Assembly (NCBI RefSeq): GCF_036370855.1
Contig: NC_088101.1
Span: forward strand, 40,904,544-40,968,543
From: Dromaius novaehollandiae
Taxonomy: Eukaryota > Chordata > Aves > Casuariiformes > Dromaiidae
Direction of reading: 5' to 3'
DNA length: 64,000 nucleotides
The notes under the pieces: generated by a model
What the model saw: only the letters and a program-made list of their open reading frames with translations
What the model was told of the DNA's origin: nothing
Database searches by the model: none
In this document: positions 13,301-24,400 of the stretch, in pieces
Position numbering within the stretch: the first letter of the stretch is position 1
Layout: each line of letters opens with the position of its first letter
Position numbers and translations under genes: made by a program

Positions 13301-16300
13301 TTATGGATACTTTGTTTTGTTCCAGTACAGATATGCCTCCACAAAATAGAAATAACTTTTAAAGTAATTTGAGAAATGGTTCAAAAATGAGGGAAAAATA
13401 CATTTGGAGACTGCAGGAGCTTTAGTAACTGAGGCTTCCCAAGCCTCAGAGCCACTGTAGAGCCACCACAGAACTGGGAGTTCAAAATCCCTAAAATACC
13501 ACCTGAAAGGCATACACAAAGCCGTTGTCAATTGGAGCCCAAAACTGCCTCATCTTCTGTTAGAAACCTGCTTCATCCTGTCACTGTCTCTGCAGAAGGC
13601 TTTAATTTTTATAAAGTTTACTCACTTCAGAGTAGAGAATGTATTCCTTTGACTTCCCCCCCTCAGTCTCACTCTTGCTACATTCACCAAGCCAGAATTT
13701 AAAGGAAAAGAACACATCTAGTTTCCCTTTTCAAAATTTGAGAAGAGAATGTGTGTCCTAAACAGGACACATTTACCTGGTATTCATCTAGAGTATCCTC
13801 TGCCAGTAAACAGCATACATGACATTTTCATCCTCATGACCGATGCTTGGGGTCCTTTTTGGGGACTGGCGAATGTTCTTGTAGTATGGGGTAATAGGGC
13901 TCATCCTCTTAAGGTTTAAAAACCTGTTGACTGTCTTATTGGTATACAATTCTAATGTTGCAACAGGCTATTCAGTCTTCAGTATTTCTAAAACCTGTGT
14001 TGATATAAAGTCAATTATACTGCAAAGATGGAGAGTCCATCAAAATCATTATATGTTTTCATGCTGGTGCTGGATAAACTGTTAAGTGTCTCTTTTGGTT
14101 CTTTAAAGTGTCTAGCTCAGAATGGTGCAACTCCAAGCTCAGAGAGACCTTGGGGCTATTTTAACGCCTATTCTTTCTGAGTTGCAAGTACTGTTCTTTA
14201 TCTCAGTAAACTGCTCAATGCAGATCTTGCCCACTCTTTTGTAAGTGCTAACAAACCTTTGTATCTAATAAATTCTAATATCAAGAAGTGTAATTGAATT
14301 CCTCTGAAACAGAGCAGAGAAGGGCAAAAAGTTAAGTGTCATGCCTTGTAATGATACTTCTAGAAGTTGATTTATTTTAGTTCCTTAATTCTGTTTATGT
14401 TCATAAATAAAAGTTGAAGTTTGCTGTGTCTGGCTAAAGCCAATTTATTTTAATTAATTAGATTATCTGTTCCTGAGTTTTGCTTCTTTTAATGATGTGA
14501 TAATGGAGCTCTGTGAGTGAATTGAAAAACTACTGGGGAAAAGAATAGATCCTTTTGTGGAAATGTTTAGGATTATAAGGATTATGCTCATGTGCTTCAG
14601 ATTGTGCAGTTTCTTTTTAAAATACTTGTTTAATTTTTAGTTTTTATTGTCATGAAAAGAGCTATCTTACTCTTTCACTTCCTTTCATTTCCTTTACCTA
14701 AAATGAGAGTGATTAAAAAAATATATATATATTCTTTCTGGTACTAAAAACATACCAGCAATGGCTCTGCCTCACCACCGACCAGAGGTTAGCAGCCAGT
14801 TGCCTTTCATTCTTCTTCCTTGAGGTTATCAAAATAAGTAAGTATGCCACATGGAGAGAAAAGATGGGGGCTTTTTGATAGATATGACTGAAAACTCAGA
14901 AGCTTCCAGGTTTTCAGGTAACACAGTAATGAAAGATTTTCTTTCAAAAAATCTGTGAAATAGGTGGCGAAAAAAGCAATGTAGAGTACATTCTTCTTGA
15001 GCTAATGGCAGTTTTTCTCTTGTGCGTAGCAGTGATGTGCAAGCCCAACAGGAAAAGTCAGACCAATCTAAGGGAAGGCAAGGAAGAGAGAATTGTATTC
15101 AGGCAGAAACTTGTTCTAAGTTTAAAAAAGGATGCCGGCCATGTTTTTTCTGTGTATACACATACAAAGGTTCTGACTGTTACTGCCATTAAAAATAGCA
15201 TTGATTCTGTAGTGAGATGTAGGGTAGATGTAAGATCATACTGCATGTGAAAGTTTTTTGGTTTGTTTTGTTTTGTTGTTTTTTTAAGGCATTTTGACCT
15301 CCATCTTGTTAATAGTAGGTTATCCGTCTGGTGTTTTGTATACAATGGCTTATAAATTCACATCTGATAATTTTAAAGAAGTGTTAGAAATCAAATATGG
15401 TTGGAAAAGGAAAGATTTTTCTCTCTTTAATTAAAAAAAGCTAAAAATAAAATACTTGGCTAGCTTATTATATACCATTTGCTGTATTGATCAGAAACTT
15501 GTTCATAATCTCTTGTCAGGACTTCAGTTATACCCATCTTCCATCATCATTAATTCTACAGTTATATATTTCCATGTTATAAGCTTAAGAAAACGAATAA
15601 GAAACTTTTTATTTATGGTCATAGGCCACTTACTTGAGAAGGATAGGAAAGTTATTCTGTCTTGCTGGTTTCTTTTTCTGTCTTTGAAATAAAGTTATCT
15701 TCTTTTCCTTCTGAGAGCATTCCACTGCTCAGAAATCTAATATGACAGCTGATTTCTTTTTATGGGATGCTTCTACTAAGAGTTGAAGGACAAGAAAGCA
15801 ATGCTGCTTATGTGGACACAGATACTTCTAAATTGTTTTTTGTACATATATTTATTATGAAAAAAAATAGCCTAATGTACTTCCCTACAGTACATCTCTC
15901 ATGCAAACATCTTTTGTTAGCCTACGGGTTAATTTTCTGCTTTCTTCTGACAGGAAGAATTCCATCTTTCTCTTGATAGAAATGCACTGAACAATTTTAA
16001 CTACGTTGTAATTTCCATGTATTTTTAACAGGAAATTCACAGGGAAACCTGGCTTTTATTGAATACGTACGGACAGCACTTTAAAGGAAGTAGTTAAGCA
16101 GGCACCCCATTGTGCATAAGCATAAAAGTTCAGCTAGAAAAGTGAATTTTACTTGTTTTATTGGTTTCTGTCACAGCCTTAGTATTCTTTGAAGGGTTTT
16201 TATTTGTTTTTTTTTTTGCTTTTTAAAAGCAGCTCTTAAGACTTTTGATTGAATTGTGCAATTAAATTTTATTTTCTTACTTATTTCAGATCTCAGTTAA

Positions 16301-19300
16301 TTACACTTATTTAAATTGTTTAATTATTCTGGGTAAACACATGGCAACATCTTGGATGACACATTGTTGCTGCTTAAGACTATCATGATTGTTATAGTGT
16401 TTTTGGGGGGGGGAGTGTGTGTTTTATGTGCACAAATATTTTTGGACATCCAGTGCTTCAAATAGGCCTTAAAATATTGAAAATACTGCGCTTTGTGTAT
16501 TTTTTGTAATTTTTAGCTAGAATCTGTTACTGTAAATGTTTCCTCAAAGTAATTGAGGTGAATGTGCCATTCTTCAATATTCCAAATTAAGATCTGTTAT
16601 TTATATTACTAACTCCCTCTACCAGAACTGTTGCAGGAGGCGAAATGACATTCTTCCACTCTTTGTCATTTGCATCTGCTTTGATATGCTGCTCTTCAGT
16701 TTCTCTCCTGATTCAAAATGATTGATTTTCCTGTAACTTATTTTGAGAACTGAGGTATTAGCTTCTGGAATACATATTCTGTTAGTCTAATTCTGCTGGA
16801 GAGTTCTGCCAGTTGTGAAATCTTCCATTGTCTGGAAGTATTCACCAGTTTTTCAAGGGAAAATTTACTGTCTAGTGTCTTGATAGACCTCCAGCTCTCA
16901 TGGTGTATGGTTATTAGTAATTGATATCGAGAGTTTTTTGGTTTAAAATTCTGTGGGGTTCTGATTTTGCTTTGTGGTTGATTATGCTATTAAATTAATG
17001 AAATTATGTAGATGACATTAAAATCACTTATTTCTTGATATTCTCATTGTCTGTTAGCACTGTTAGATTAATCAAACTTTCCTACCTTCCCAATACAATT
17101 ACCTTTAAGCATGATGTTATGATAACGTTAATATTTTGTAACGACACTTAAACAACTAAATTTCAAGGATGCTTTATTTTGGCGTAAATGATTTTGAGGA
17201 GAGATGGGCTGTTGTTTTTTCCAGTTAGCTCATTTATGCCTTTGGCAGGAGGGACAAAAAGAAAACCTGTAGGTCTTCTATGTATTTGTTATCTGCTTAT
17301 TCTGTGTCAGTGTTTTGGGGTTTCTGTATGCTTCATTACCTTACGTATGACAACACCTTACAGCAGACAAAATTCCACTCCATTTCAGGCCTGTGTATGA
17401 AACCGTTCTGTTTTGAAGTCATTGAGTCCTACACGGTATCTTTCTGATTCATAGCCTCATTGTAGTTCTTAATGGAAATACCTGGTCTTTGCAGGCTTTC
17501 CTACACTAAGCCTGTTCTTCTGTAAACTTTGCATGAGTTGCTTCTTTCATCCTGTGTAGTATTATGCTACAGAAAACTAGCACTGCTTTGCTTTGGTTGC
17601 AGTTAATGAGGTCAAGGCTTCATTATCATCATCCATATCATGAATGCTATGACAGGGATCCTGTGTGTGTTTTGGTCAGGAAGGATCCTGTTCCCCAAAT
17701 TTATCGAACAACTGTCTCTTTTTCAGTTCAATTTTGATGGTGTTAAGAACTTCAGCATCTATGCTTCAGTTTCTTGAGTTATTGTTCCAGTTTTTTAATT
17801 TTAGCCGGAACTTCTGATACTTTTGTTGGATTAGTAGTAATACTAAGTTCAGGTTCTTTCACATCCAAATCTAGGTATTGAATAATTTAGGATTCCTTAA
17901 TGGACTTCCTATTTGTTTTCCTGCTTTACCTCAATTATAAATGTACAGTGCTGCACCTCAGTGCTTTTGCTGGTCTTAAGCAAAGGTGACAGGAGGAGTT
18001 GAAGGTAGTACTTTGTACAACCCTCTCTTCATGAAGATGAAGCAAACTACAATTTTGATAGGAAAATAACTGTTTGACTAATCCTTTATACTATCTGAAG
18101 GCTCCTAGTAGGGGCCACACTTCAGTAGTGATAACCAAGGTGCTAAGAAGTTTATTGCTGGCCACAAAGCAAAAACAAATAGGAAAAAAAAAAGCAACCA
18201 CCCACCCACCCCTGGGGGGACCTCTCTTTGTTATTGCAGAATATGGTGGAGATGACTACCTATGGGCATAAAACTTCCATCAGAATGTAATGATAAGCTT
18301 GGAGTAGATTCATGTCATCTTTTCAAAAAGCAGCGACCACCAGCTTGTAAAAGGAGGAAGGCTCATTCACAATGGAGTCTACTGAAAACTCCTTCATCCA
18401 CTTAGGATTTGCAAGGCAGTATATCGGAAGTGCCAGATTGCTAACTAGATTCATAAAGATGTATCATAGCATTCTATATTCCAATGTAGAAACATAAGGA
18501 CAAGGGAAGTTTTATAGCTGCTTCCAAAGTATGGTTGACAGAATGCTAACACAGATTTTTTCCCTAATAACAATTAGCAAAGTTAATCCTGAAGTAGAAT
18601 GCAGTAATAAAAGAGCAGGCAGAAAATAAAAAATCATGGCCTAGGAGTCAAGTGCAGAGGGCAAGGCACTCCGTGAATACTGCTTGCAGGAACATATCGA
18701 GAACTAAAGTGTTTGCCAGGCCATATAGCAGAATCATAGCTTGACCACATCCGCTTCCAGTAGTGATTCCAGTCATCTGTCCAAGGTACAAGGGCATAGT
18801 GAGCAGTGAATATCAGCAACAGCTGTAATTTTTGCAATGTCAAAACAGGACTGAAAAGGATAAACCTCAAAGTGACAAAATCAATAATACAAAACTGAAG
18901 GTGAAAGGAGCACTGCAAGAAATTCCAGCTGTTTTAGAGGATGGATTTGAAGAATCTTTCACAAGCAGCTAAGATCAGATAGATGACTAAAGAAAAATAG
19001 TGTTGGAGAAATTGTGATTTAAACTGTAGCAGTCAAATATCTGTAGACATAGCAAGAATTAAACATGCTCTTTTTCAGTTACTCTTCATGTCTTGCTGAT
19101 AAACTAATGAAATTCTTTCCTAAGGAAATAAAGGAAAGCCATCAAGTGCTTAGACAAAATACTGGGAGAAAACAAAAAACATAGAAACACAAGAAGAGTA
19201 CAAGGAGGAAGACAAAGCACTGAAAAACTGGGACAGGCAAATGGAAATATGCTATAGGCCTATTTATTGAATTTGAAACAGTTTTATTAGGAAACCACAG

Positions 19301-21349
19301 AGCCATTTGCCAAACTTCTACAAAAGTTTCCAAATTGGAAATGCACCAATCAAAAGTAAGGATGGAAAAGTGCTTACTGTGGCAGCGGAAGAGAAATAAA
19401 GAAGGTCTGTTACACTAAAATGGAATTGTTTTATCTTAACAAAGTAAAGTGCTTTAATCCAGTAAAGTGTTGAAATGTAGCTTAAATTTTGTTGTTGTTG
19501 TTAGAACCAACTGCAGAGAATTTTATAAAAGTTTGATCGAGTGACTCTCATGATTGTTTCTCAGTAAGAAACAGCATGGTTTTCTGATCAGATGGCAGCT
19601 ATTGTTAGCAAAAGGGAGTTCTGAGAATTAAATGATTGTATTTTTCAGTAAAAGAACTAGAAGATACTAAAATACTGCCGACTGTGATCTTTGTTCATAT
19701 TGGATCTTGAACCTCTTGCCTACTGAGCTTTCTTTATGGTTTTTAACTCTTAAAAAACTTAGAAAATTACCTCAGTTAGAAATTAGCGAGTTTTGCGGTT
19801 GAGTAAGGAGAGGGAGATTACGTTTTGATCCTGCCTTAATACAATTAAGGAGTTTGATTTGGGGCAAGGGGGAGGAACAAGGGGAAAGGCCATGGGTTAA
19901 ATTTCAGTTGAACTGTATGCTTGACTCAGCAGTGGGGGACACCATTACAAGCTTAAAATCTTTGCACGCTGCCTCTGGCTTGGTGTTCTGCACAAGGCTT
20001 TTTTTTTTTTTTTTAATCTACTAAAAAACAACTTGTAAATTTTATTTTTCAGATATGAGTTGCCAGGAATCCACGGATTAAATTTTGTTCTGAAGAATTC
20101 CCTTGGTGGTGGTGGCATAGCATCCCTAAGAAGTGACCCACAGGCATGTATCTAAGCATTGATTTAATGTAGTTATCTTTTATAACTATGTATTGCATGG
20201 TCTCTTTATAACCAGCTTTTCTGCTGGAACTGTAAGCAGTAGTTCTGTATATACACATTATCTACTGCATTGTTTGAAGGTTTAAAAACTATGTAGTGAA
20301 GTACAGAGTTGATTTAGAATATTTATTGGAAAAGGTGTGTGGGGGTGTGTGGGGGGGTATGTGTAAAAGGTAACCGATTAGAAGACTTACGAGTTGGATG
20401 TCCTTTCCAATGTGCTAGCTATGTTTTCAGATGTACCATTTAAATCAGCTTCTCAAAAATGCTGTCAAATTTTGGAAAATAAGAATTTACTAGACAGTTT
20501 TGATTATGTGTTTCCTTGTACATATAGCAGCCACCAACTGCGAACTCCATTTGAATTTACAAGAGTTCTGCAAAGCCACATCAAGCTAAGCCTATGATTA
20601 ATAATAGTTAAATTATAGCTAATTAATATAAATACAAAAGAGGAAAAAAAAGATGCATAGGAGATCTTTTGTGTTGACCACATTATTTGGATCTGAAACT
20701 AAAAGATTTTTGTGAGTGTACGTTTCAGGTATTAAATATTTGAAACATCTCTTAAACCTGAAGATCTCTTAACATGGCAATGCTTTGGCTACAATGAAGT
20801 GTAATTCTGCCACCATAGGCTGAGAAATGCTTTAATTTGCGAATAACCTCAGCATGGTCAACAAGACTATTCACAAAGTAAGATAATGCTCACTGTGACT
20901 CAGATGGTAGAACTGAAACTGAAAAATTATTTTTCATTAGATAAGAAACAGATTGAAGAAACTCTGCTCAATCTAATTAGGATCAAATGCTTGAAAACCC
21001 TAACCGTATAGTTTTCCTTACTTAAGTATTTTGATTTACAAGTGAGAAATCCAAATGAATGGAAAAGGTAAATATTACTTGTGTGAATATACAATCCAAG
21101 GCTTAAGAAAACTTACCCAAAATTTTTATATATGTGTATGTATAAAACATAATGAATGCTTGTTGCTTGTGCTGATTATGGGAAAAAATCCTGTTTAAGA
21201 ATTTAAAAAATGAATTTAAAAAGGTGGTATATTTAGATAGTAAGATTGTGTGTGTGTGTTCGTTTTTCTCACAGGGCAAAGCACTTGGACAGATGTTGTT
21301 GGATTTCCAGATAAAGAATGTTCCTGATTTAAAATCACTGATAGAATAA
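1350..21349 (+). CDS. AtuA-like protein (acyclic terpene utilisation family, DUF1446), 3' part, spliced
   Basis: Seven exons (1350-1389, 2884-2935, 6856-6967, 11260-11343, 12901-13024, 20053-20143, 21275-21349) join in phase and give about 191 C-terminal residues ending in TAA. The product holds the end of the main AtuA domain (GVVGGRPRVSPVLKPFFF) and then the whole C-terminal ferredoxin-fold domain. Its family hallmarks are LAYTRSGDKGNSANIGVIAR, YELPGIHGLNFVLKNSLGGG and the ASLRSDPQGKALGQMLLDF region. In Pseudomonas, atuA belongs to the operon for citronellol and geraniol breakdown, but the biochemical role of AtuA is unsettled. I do not know its role in animals. No signal peptide or membrane segment is visible in this part. 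The N-terminal part (several hundred residues in the family) lies before the window. The exons show no internal stop or frameshift, so the gene looks functional. Family assignment is strong; substrate and pathway are unknown. Confidence 0.85.
1462..1478 (+). repeat. Poly(A) tract
   Basis: A run of about 17 A lies in the intron after the first visible exon of the AtuA-like gene. I could not attach it to a named retroelement. Confidence 0.8.
2884..2935 (+). CDS. AtuA-like gene exon
   Basis: The exon follows a TTTAG acceptor and ends before GTAAGA. It encodes SPVLKPFFFLYPKINVQ after the split Val codon and ends in phase 0. The hydrophobic strand fits the end of the AtuA main domain, before the linker. 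Confidence 0.8.
2936..6855 (+). other. Intron of the AtuA-like gene
   Basis: A 3.9-kb AT-rich intron lies between two phase-0 exon ends. An 82-codon open frame at 3460-3708 shows no family similarity, and no repeat family was recognised. Confidence 0.7.
6856..6967 (+). CDS. AtuA-like gene exon
   Basis: The acceptor is TTTTTTCAG and the donor is GTATGT. The exon encodes 37 residues beginning INLFLNGQHVETF and ending NSELK plus one base of a split codon. This is the acidic linker joining the main domain to the C-terminal domain. Confidence 0.8.
6968..11259 (+). other. Intron of the AtuA-like gene
   Basis: A 4.3-kb AT-rich intron. It contains a poly(T) run near 8846-8860 and an imperfect CA repeat at 10577-10643. 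No other structure was recognised. Confidence 0.7.
10577..10643 (+). repeat. Imperfect (CA)n microsatellite with CG interruptions
   Basis: CA dinucleotides are interrupted by CG steps in the 5' half and become pure CA in the last 25 bases. It lies in an intron of the AtuA-like gene. Confidence 0.95.
11260..11343 (+). CDS. AtuA-like gene exon with the SGDKGNSANIG hallmark
   Basis: The acceptor is TTGTATAG and the donor is GTATTC. The exon encodes DLPSGPHTYRLEDLAYTRSG and continues through DKGNSANI. The motif RSGDKG-x-x-ANIG is the start of the AtuA C-terminal domain and is the strongest family evidence in the gene. Confidence 0.92.
11344..12900 (+). other. Intron of the AtuA-like gene
   Basis: A 1.56-kb intron with a poly(T) tract near 11459-11477. 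Small open frames at 12574-12838 are not needed, because the flanking exons join directly within the ANIGVIAR motif. Confidence 0.75.
12901..13024 (+). CDS. AtuA-like gene exon
   Basis: The acceptor is CCTGACAG and the donor is GTGAGT. The exon encodes GVIARHPLYYPYLKKTLTAQ through EKLVT and ends two bases into a split Arg codon. It continues the ANIGVIAR motif without gap, so no exon is missing between 11343 and 12901. Confidence 0.92.
13025..20052 (+). other. Large intron of the AtuA-like gene
   Basis: A 7.0-kb intron. The flanking exons join through one Arg codon and match the family without gap, so no exon is expected inside. The stretch is AT-rich, with a poly(T) run near 19999-20014 just before the acceptor. 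Confidence 0.75.
20053..20143 (+). CDS. AtuA-like gene exon with a GC splice donor
   Basis: The acceptor is TATTTTTCAG. The exon encodes the split Arg and YELPGIHGLNFVLKNSLGGG, then GIASLRSDPQ. It ends CAG before GCATGT, so the donor is GC, not GT. The GT four bases further on would break the frame with the last exon, while the GC donor preserves the family motif SLRSDPQGKALGQ across the junction. Confidence 0.88.
20144..21274 (+). other. GC-AG intron of the AtuA-like gene
   Basis: The intron begins GCATGT after exon-final CAG and ends CTCACAG. GC-AG introns are a known minority class of U2-type introns. A short TG repeat lies near 21247-21260, just before the acceptor. Confidence 0.8.
21275..21349 (+). 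CDS. AtuA-like gene, last coding exon
   Basis: The acceptor is TTTCTCACAG. The exon encodes GKALGQMLLDFQIKNVPDLK, then SLIE and TAA. The sequence matches the conserved end of the AtuA C-terminal domain (QGKALAQRLLDF type). A poly(A) signal follows 55 bases later. Confidence 0.9.
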   Translation, partial: GKALGQMLLDFQIKNVPDLKSLIE

Positions 21350-21404
21350 CAGGTGTTTGATACAGATATTCTTAACACTTTGAGTAGTATAAAAGTATGT
21401 TATA

Positions 21405-21410
21405 AATAAA
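21405..21410 (+). terminator. Poly(A) signal of the AtuA-like gene
   Basis: This canonical AATAAA lies 55 bases after the stop codon, giving a very short 3' UTR. No closer signal was seen. Confidence 0.65.
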
Positions 21411-24400
21411 AACTGGCTTCTAGAGCCAGATATTAAAAAGTTACAGAGGGGAAATTATAGTGACAGTTTTCTCTGAGGCTTAGCTATATGGCACAGATTA
21501 GCAAATGTTTTGAGTAATACCAGACTAATAGCTTTGTCTGTGACTGATAACATTTCCTGTCTAGATAATACATTGGATGAAGAATTAATTTATTTCCTGT
21601 AAAATAAAATTAGTCAAATTGCAACATAACACTTAATTAGAAGACAAGAAGATAACTTTCATCTTGGAACAAAGGGTTATCTCTTGTTCAGTCCATCTCT
21701 CTTTTCCTTCTTTAAATCTTTATTTGAAAATTAAATGGACCAATATATTTGAATTCTTGTGTCAACTGTATTTGCCCTGTGCCTAGGATCAGCTACCTGC
21801 TGGATCACCTGCTGTGTATCACTATGAAGTCAGCACTGTCTGGTACTGAAGAGCAATTTTTCCCAATAGGACCATAAAAATGTAGTAATTGGTATTGCCA
21901 TATTGTGACTGATAGTAAATACTGACCTTTGATTATACACCAAACTTCCAGAGCTTTTTCTAATTAAAACCTTTTTTATTATTACTATTTTCTACATCTC
22001 TTACTAATTAATCCATCAGTTGAAAAGCACTAAACAATAATTAATTGGAATTTTTGGCATGGGAATAAATTTCAAAGTGAGGATGGGAGAATGGTGTGAG
22101 TGAGAGTGTCTACTGCCTCTCCTTTGTGATGGTACAGTCCTAGCAGGGAGAAGGGGGACCAGGGTGGTGGAGGGGTGCCTTGTTTTGTTTCATCACTGTT
22201 ACATCCTCATTTTGTATCAGAGTCCCACCTGGATTAAGCTGATTTAACTGTTACTTGCATTGTGCTTCCTACAGAAAGGTCCACACACCTTTCACAGGAA
22301 GGTCTGTCTCCTGCTGTGAAGGAAGACTATTTTGAATGCGGTGCATTATGTCTCTATTCTGACTCCCAGTTATCATCTCCCTAGTTCCCTTTCTCCATCC
22401 ATCCTTCTCTGTTCCTGGGAAGTATCACCACCACATACAAATCAGGATGCTCCTGAGCAAACATCTTCATCTGACTAAGCAGAGACTCAGAGACCTGTAC
22501 CATACTTTCTGGATTAGTATCAAGATGATGGAAACTCTGGCCCGGTAACTGTATTTCTTCTGCAGTAAGCCATATAAATATTACTCTGACTGTACAGGCA
22601 TTTTATATTCAGAAATATATCTTTTGCAGTATTTTTGGGAGATCATGTTAATTGTTCAGTGCTGGCAGAATGAAGCATTGCTAATATTGGATAAAATGAT
22701 GAAAGTAAGTATTTTTTAAACTTCACCAAACTTCCCTGGCAGTGTTCCTAAGTCTTGATCTTTGCTACCATTACTATTAATTTCCTAGCCTCTTGTTAAT
22801 GAGGACTATACACTGAATTGTTCGCATCTTTTATGTGGTTTTGTTCACTTGACTTGAAGGTATCATAAGTGAAATCTCTATGCAAGTTGGCAGCAATTTT
22901 CCATTGAATTCAGTGGAACTATGATTTAGCCGCACATCTTCATTTGTTATGTAAACGTTATTCTCTTAGTCATCAGTACTGTCTGTGTATACAGCATGGT
23001 TCAGTGTGGTTGTCACAAAAAAAGTTGTGACTTCATCCCAGAAAAATACCAACTTCATAATTTTAAAGGGGAAGTGGCATGCTATTGCCATCATGTTTAC
23101 ATTCATTCTTCATTAGACAACTGTTGTTAATAATTTGAAAGCTTATTTGTTTAGTAAAACATAGAAAGGTATTGGGAGGAATTAAAAAAACAGTGATAGA
23201 CCTCAGTAGCAAGCCTAAAAGGATAAAAAGGTTACACTAAATATATGCAGTTTACTCAATATGCTGTTCAAGTGACTCTGTAAATGTGTATGCAACTATT
23301 TTGGAATTAAAGTAAACATTTATAAAGTACAGATTTGTTTTAGTCATTTAAACTGTTTCTGCCACTGGAAGAAAGTGATACTTGGTTTAAAGCTTCTTGA
23401 AACTGTGTTTCGGGGTTGTTTTACTTGTCTGGAATTTTCTGCATTGCCTTGTTAGTTCCCTTTTTCCTTGAGATTTTGTTAAATGCAAAAACTGAGAGAG
23501 TTGACTGATACTATTTTCTAGAGAGACAGTCATTTATAACTCCACAATGGAAGCATAATTTGCCTTAAAAAGTTTTAGAGTGTTCAAATGGATTGGAGAT
23601 GGGAATATAAAGAGATTATTTTTATTTCTGGAATTGCCCTTTTGGGTGCTATGAAACTGTCCTTCACAAGCATGTCTTCTGTCCTTTTTTTTTCTTTTCG
23701 GTGCATCAGCTTGCACCAAATAGCATTGCTTTTCAGATATTATTCTTGCAAAATGTATCCTCCAAAAGTCCCTATCCAAAGATTTTATCCTCCTTAAGCT
23801 CCTTAATGTATTTTAAATTCATGAACCTGTACTTGTTCCAGCAATCCCAGTTGACCCGAAAGCTTGTTAAAGCTGCATTTATTTATTAATCTACAGTAGA
23901 GATTGAGTAATTGAAAAGAGTTTGGTAAAACATAAATTGTACTTGCAGGTGAGCAAGTATGTAGCATTGTACATAGGAAGTACTTACCATTGGTTTAACT
24001 CATTTGTTAAACCAGGGCTGTTGCTCATGTAGACAAGAACTTTCCTTTCCAGTTGCTCTTCCTTTCTGCATTTTCCCTTTTGTGTTAGCTGGGAGGGCAG
24101 GATGGAAATAATAATGACTAGTTCGTCAGATAATGATCCATCTAATATACTAGAGATTCAGTATAATGGAAACTGGCTTATACCCCTTACCTGGGATTTT
24201 TTCTTGCTGTGGCTCGTCTCCACTGCAAAACAAAGGCTGTAAATTCTTTTACTTCTCTAAACTTTCTTACTGCATCTTACCTCTCAAAATAAATTACAGG
24301 TTCTATCATGAAATTATTCCATAGCAGCTAACAGTCTAAACAAATACTTCAGCAGCATTTGTTGTATCATATTTATCCAATGAAAATGTTTTCCACTAAA

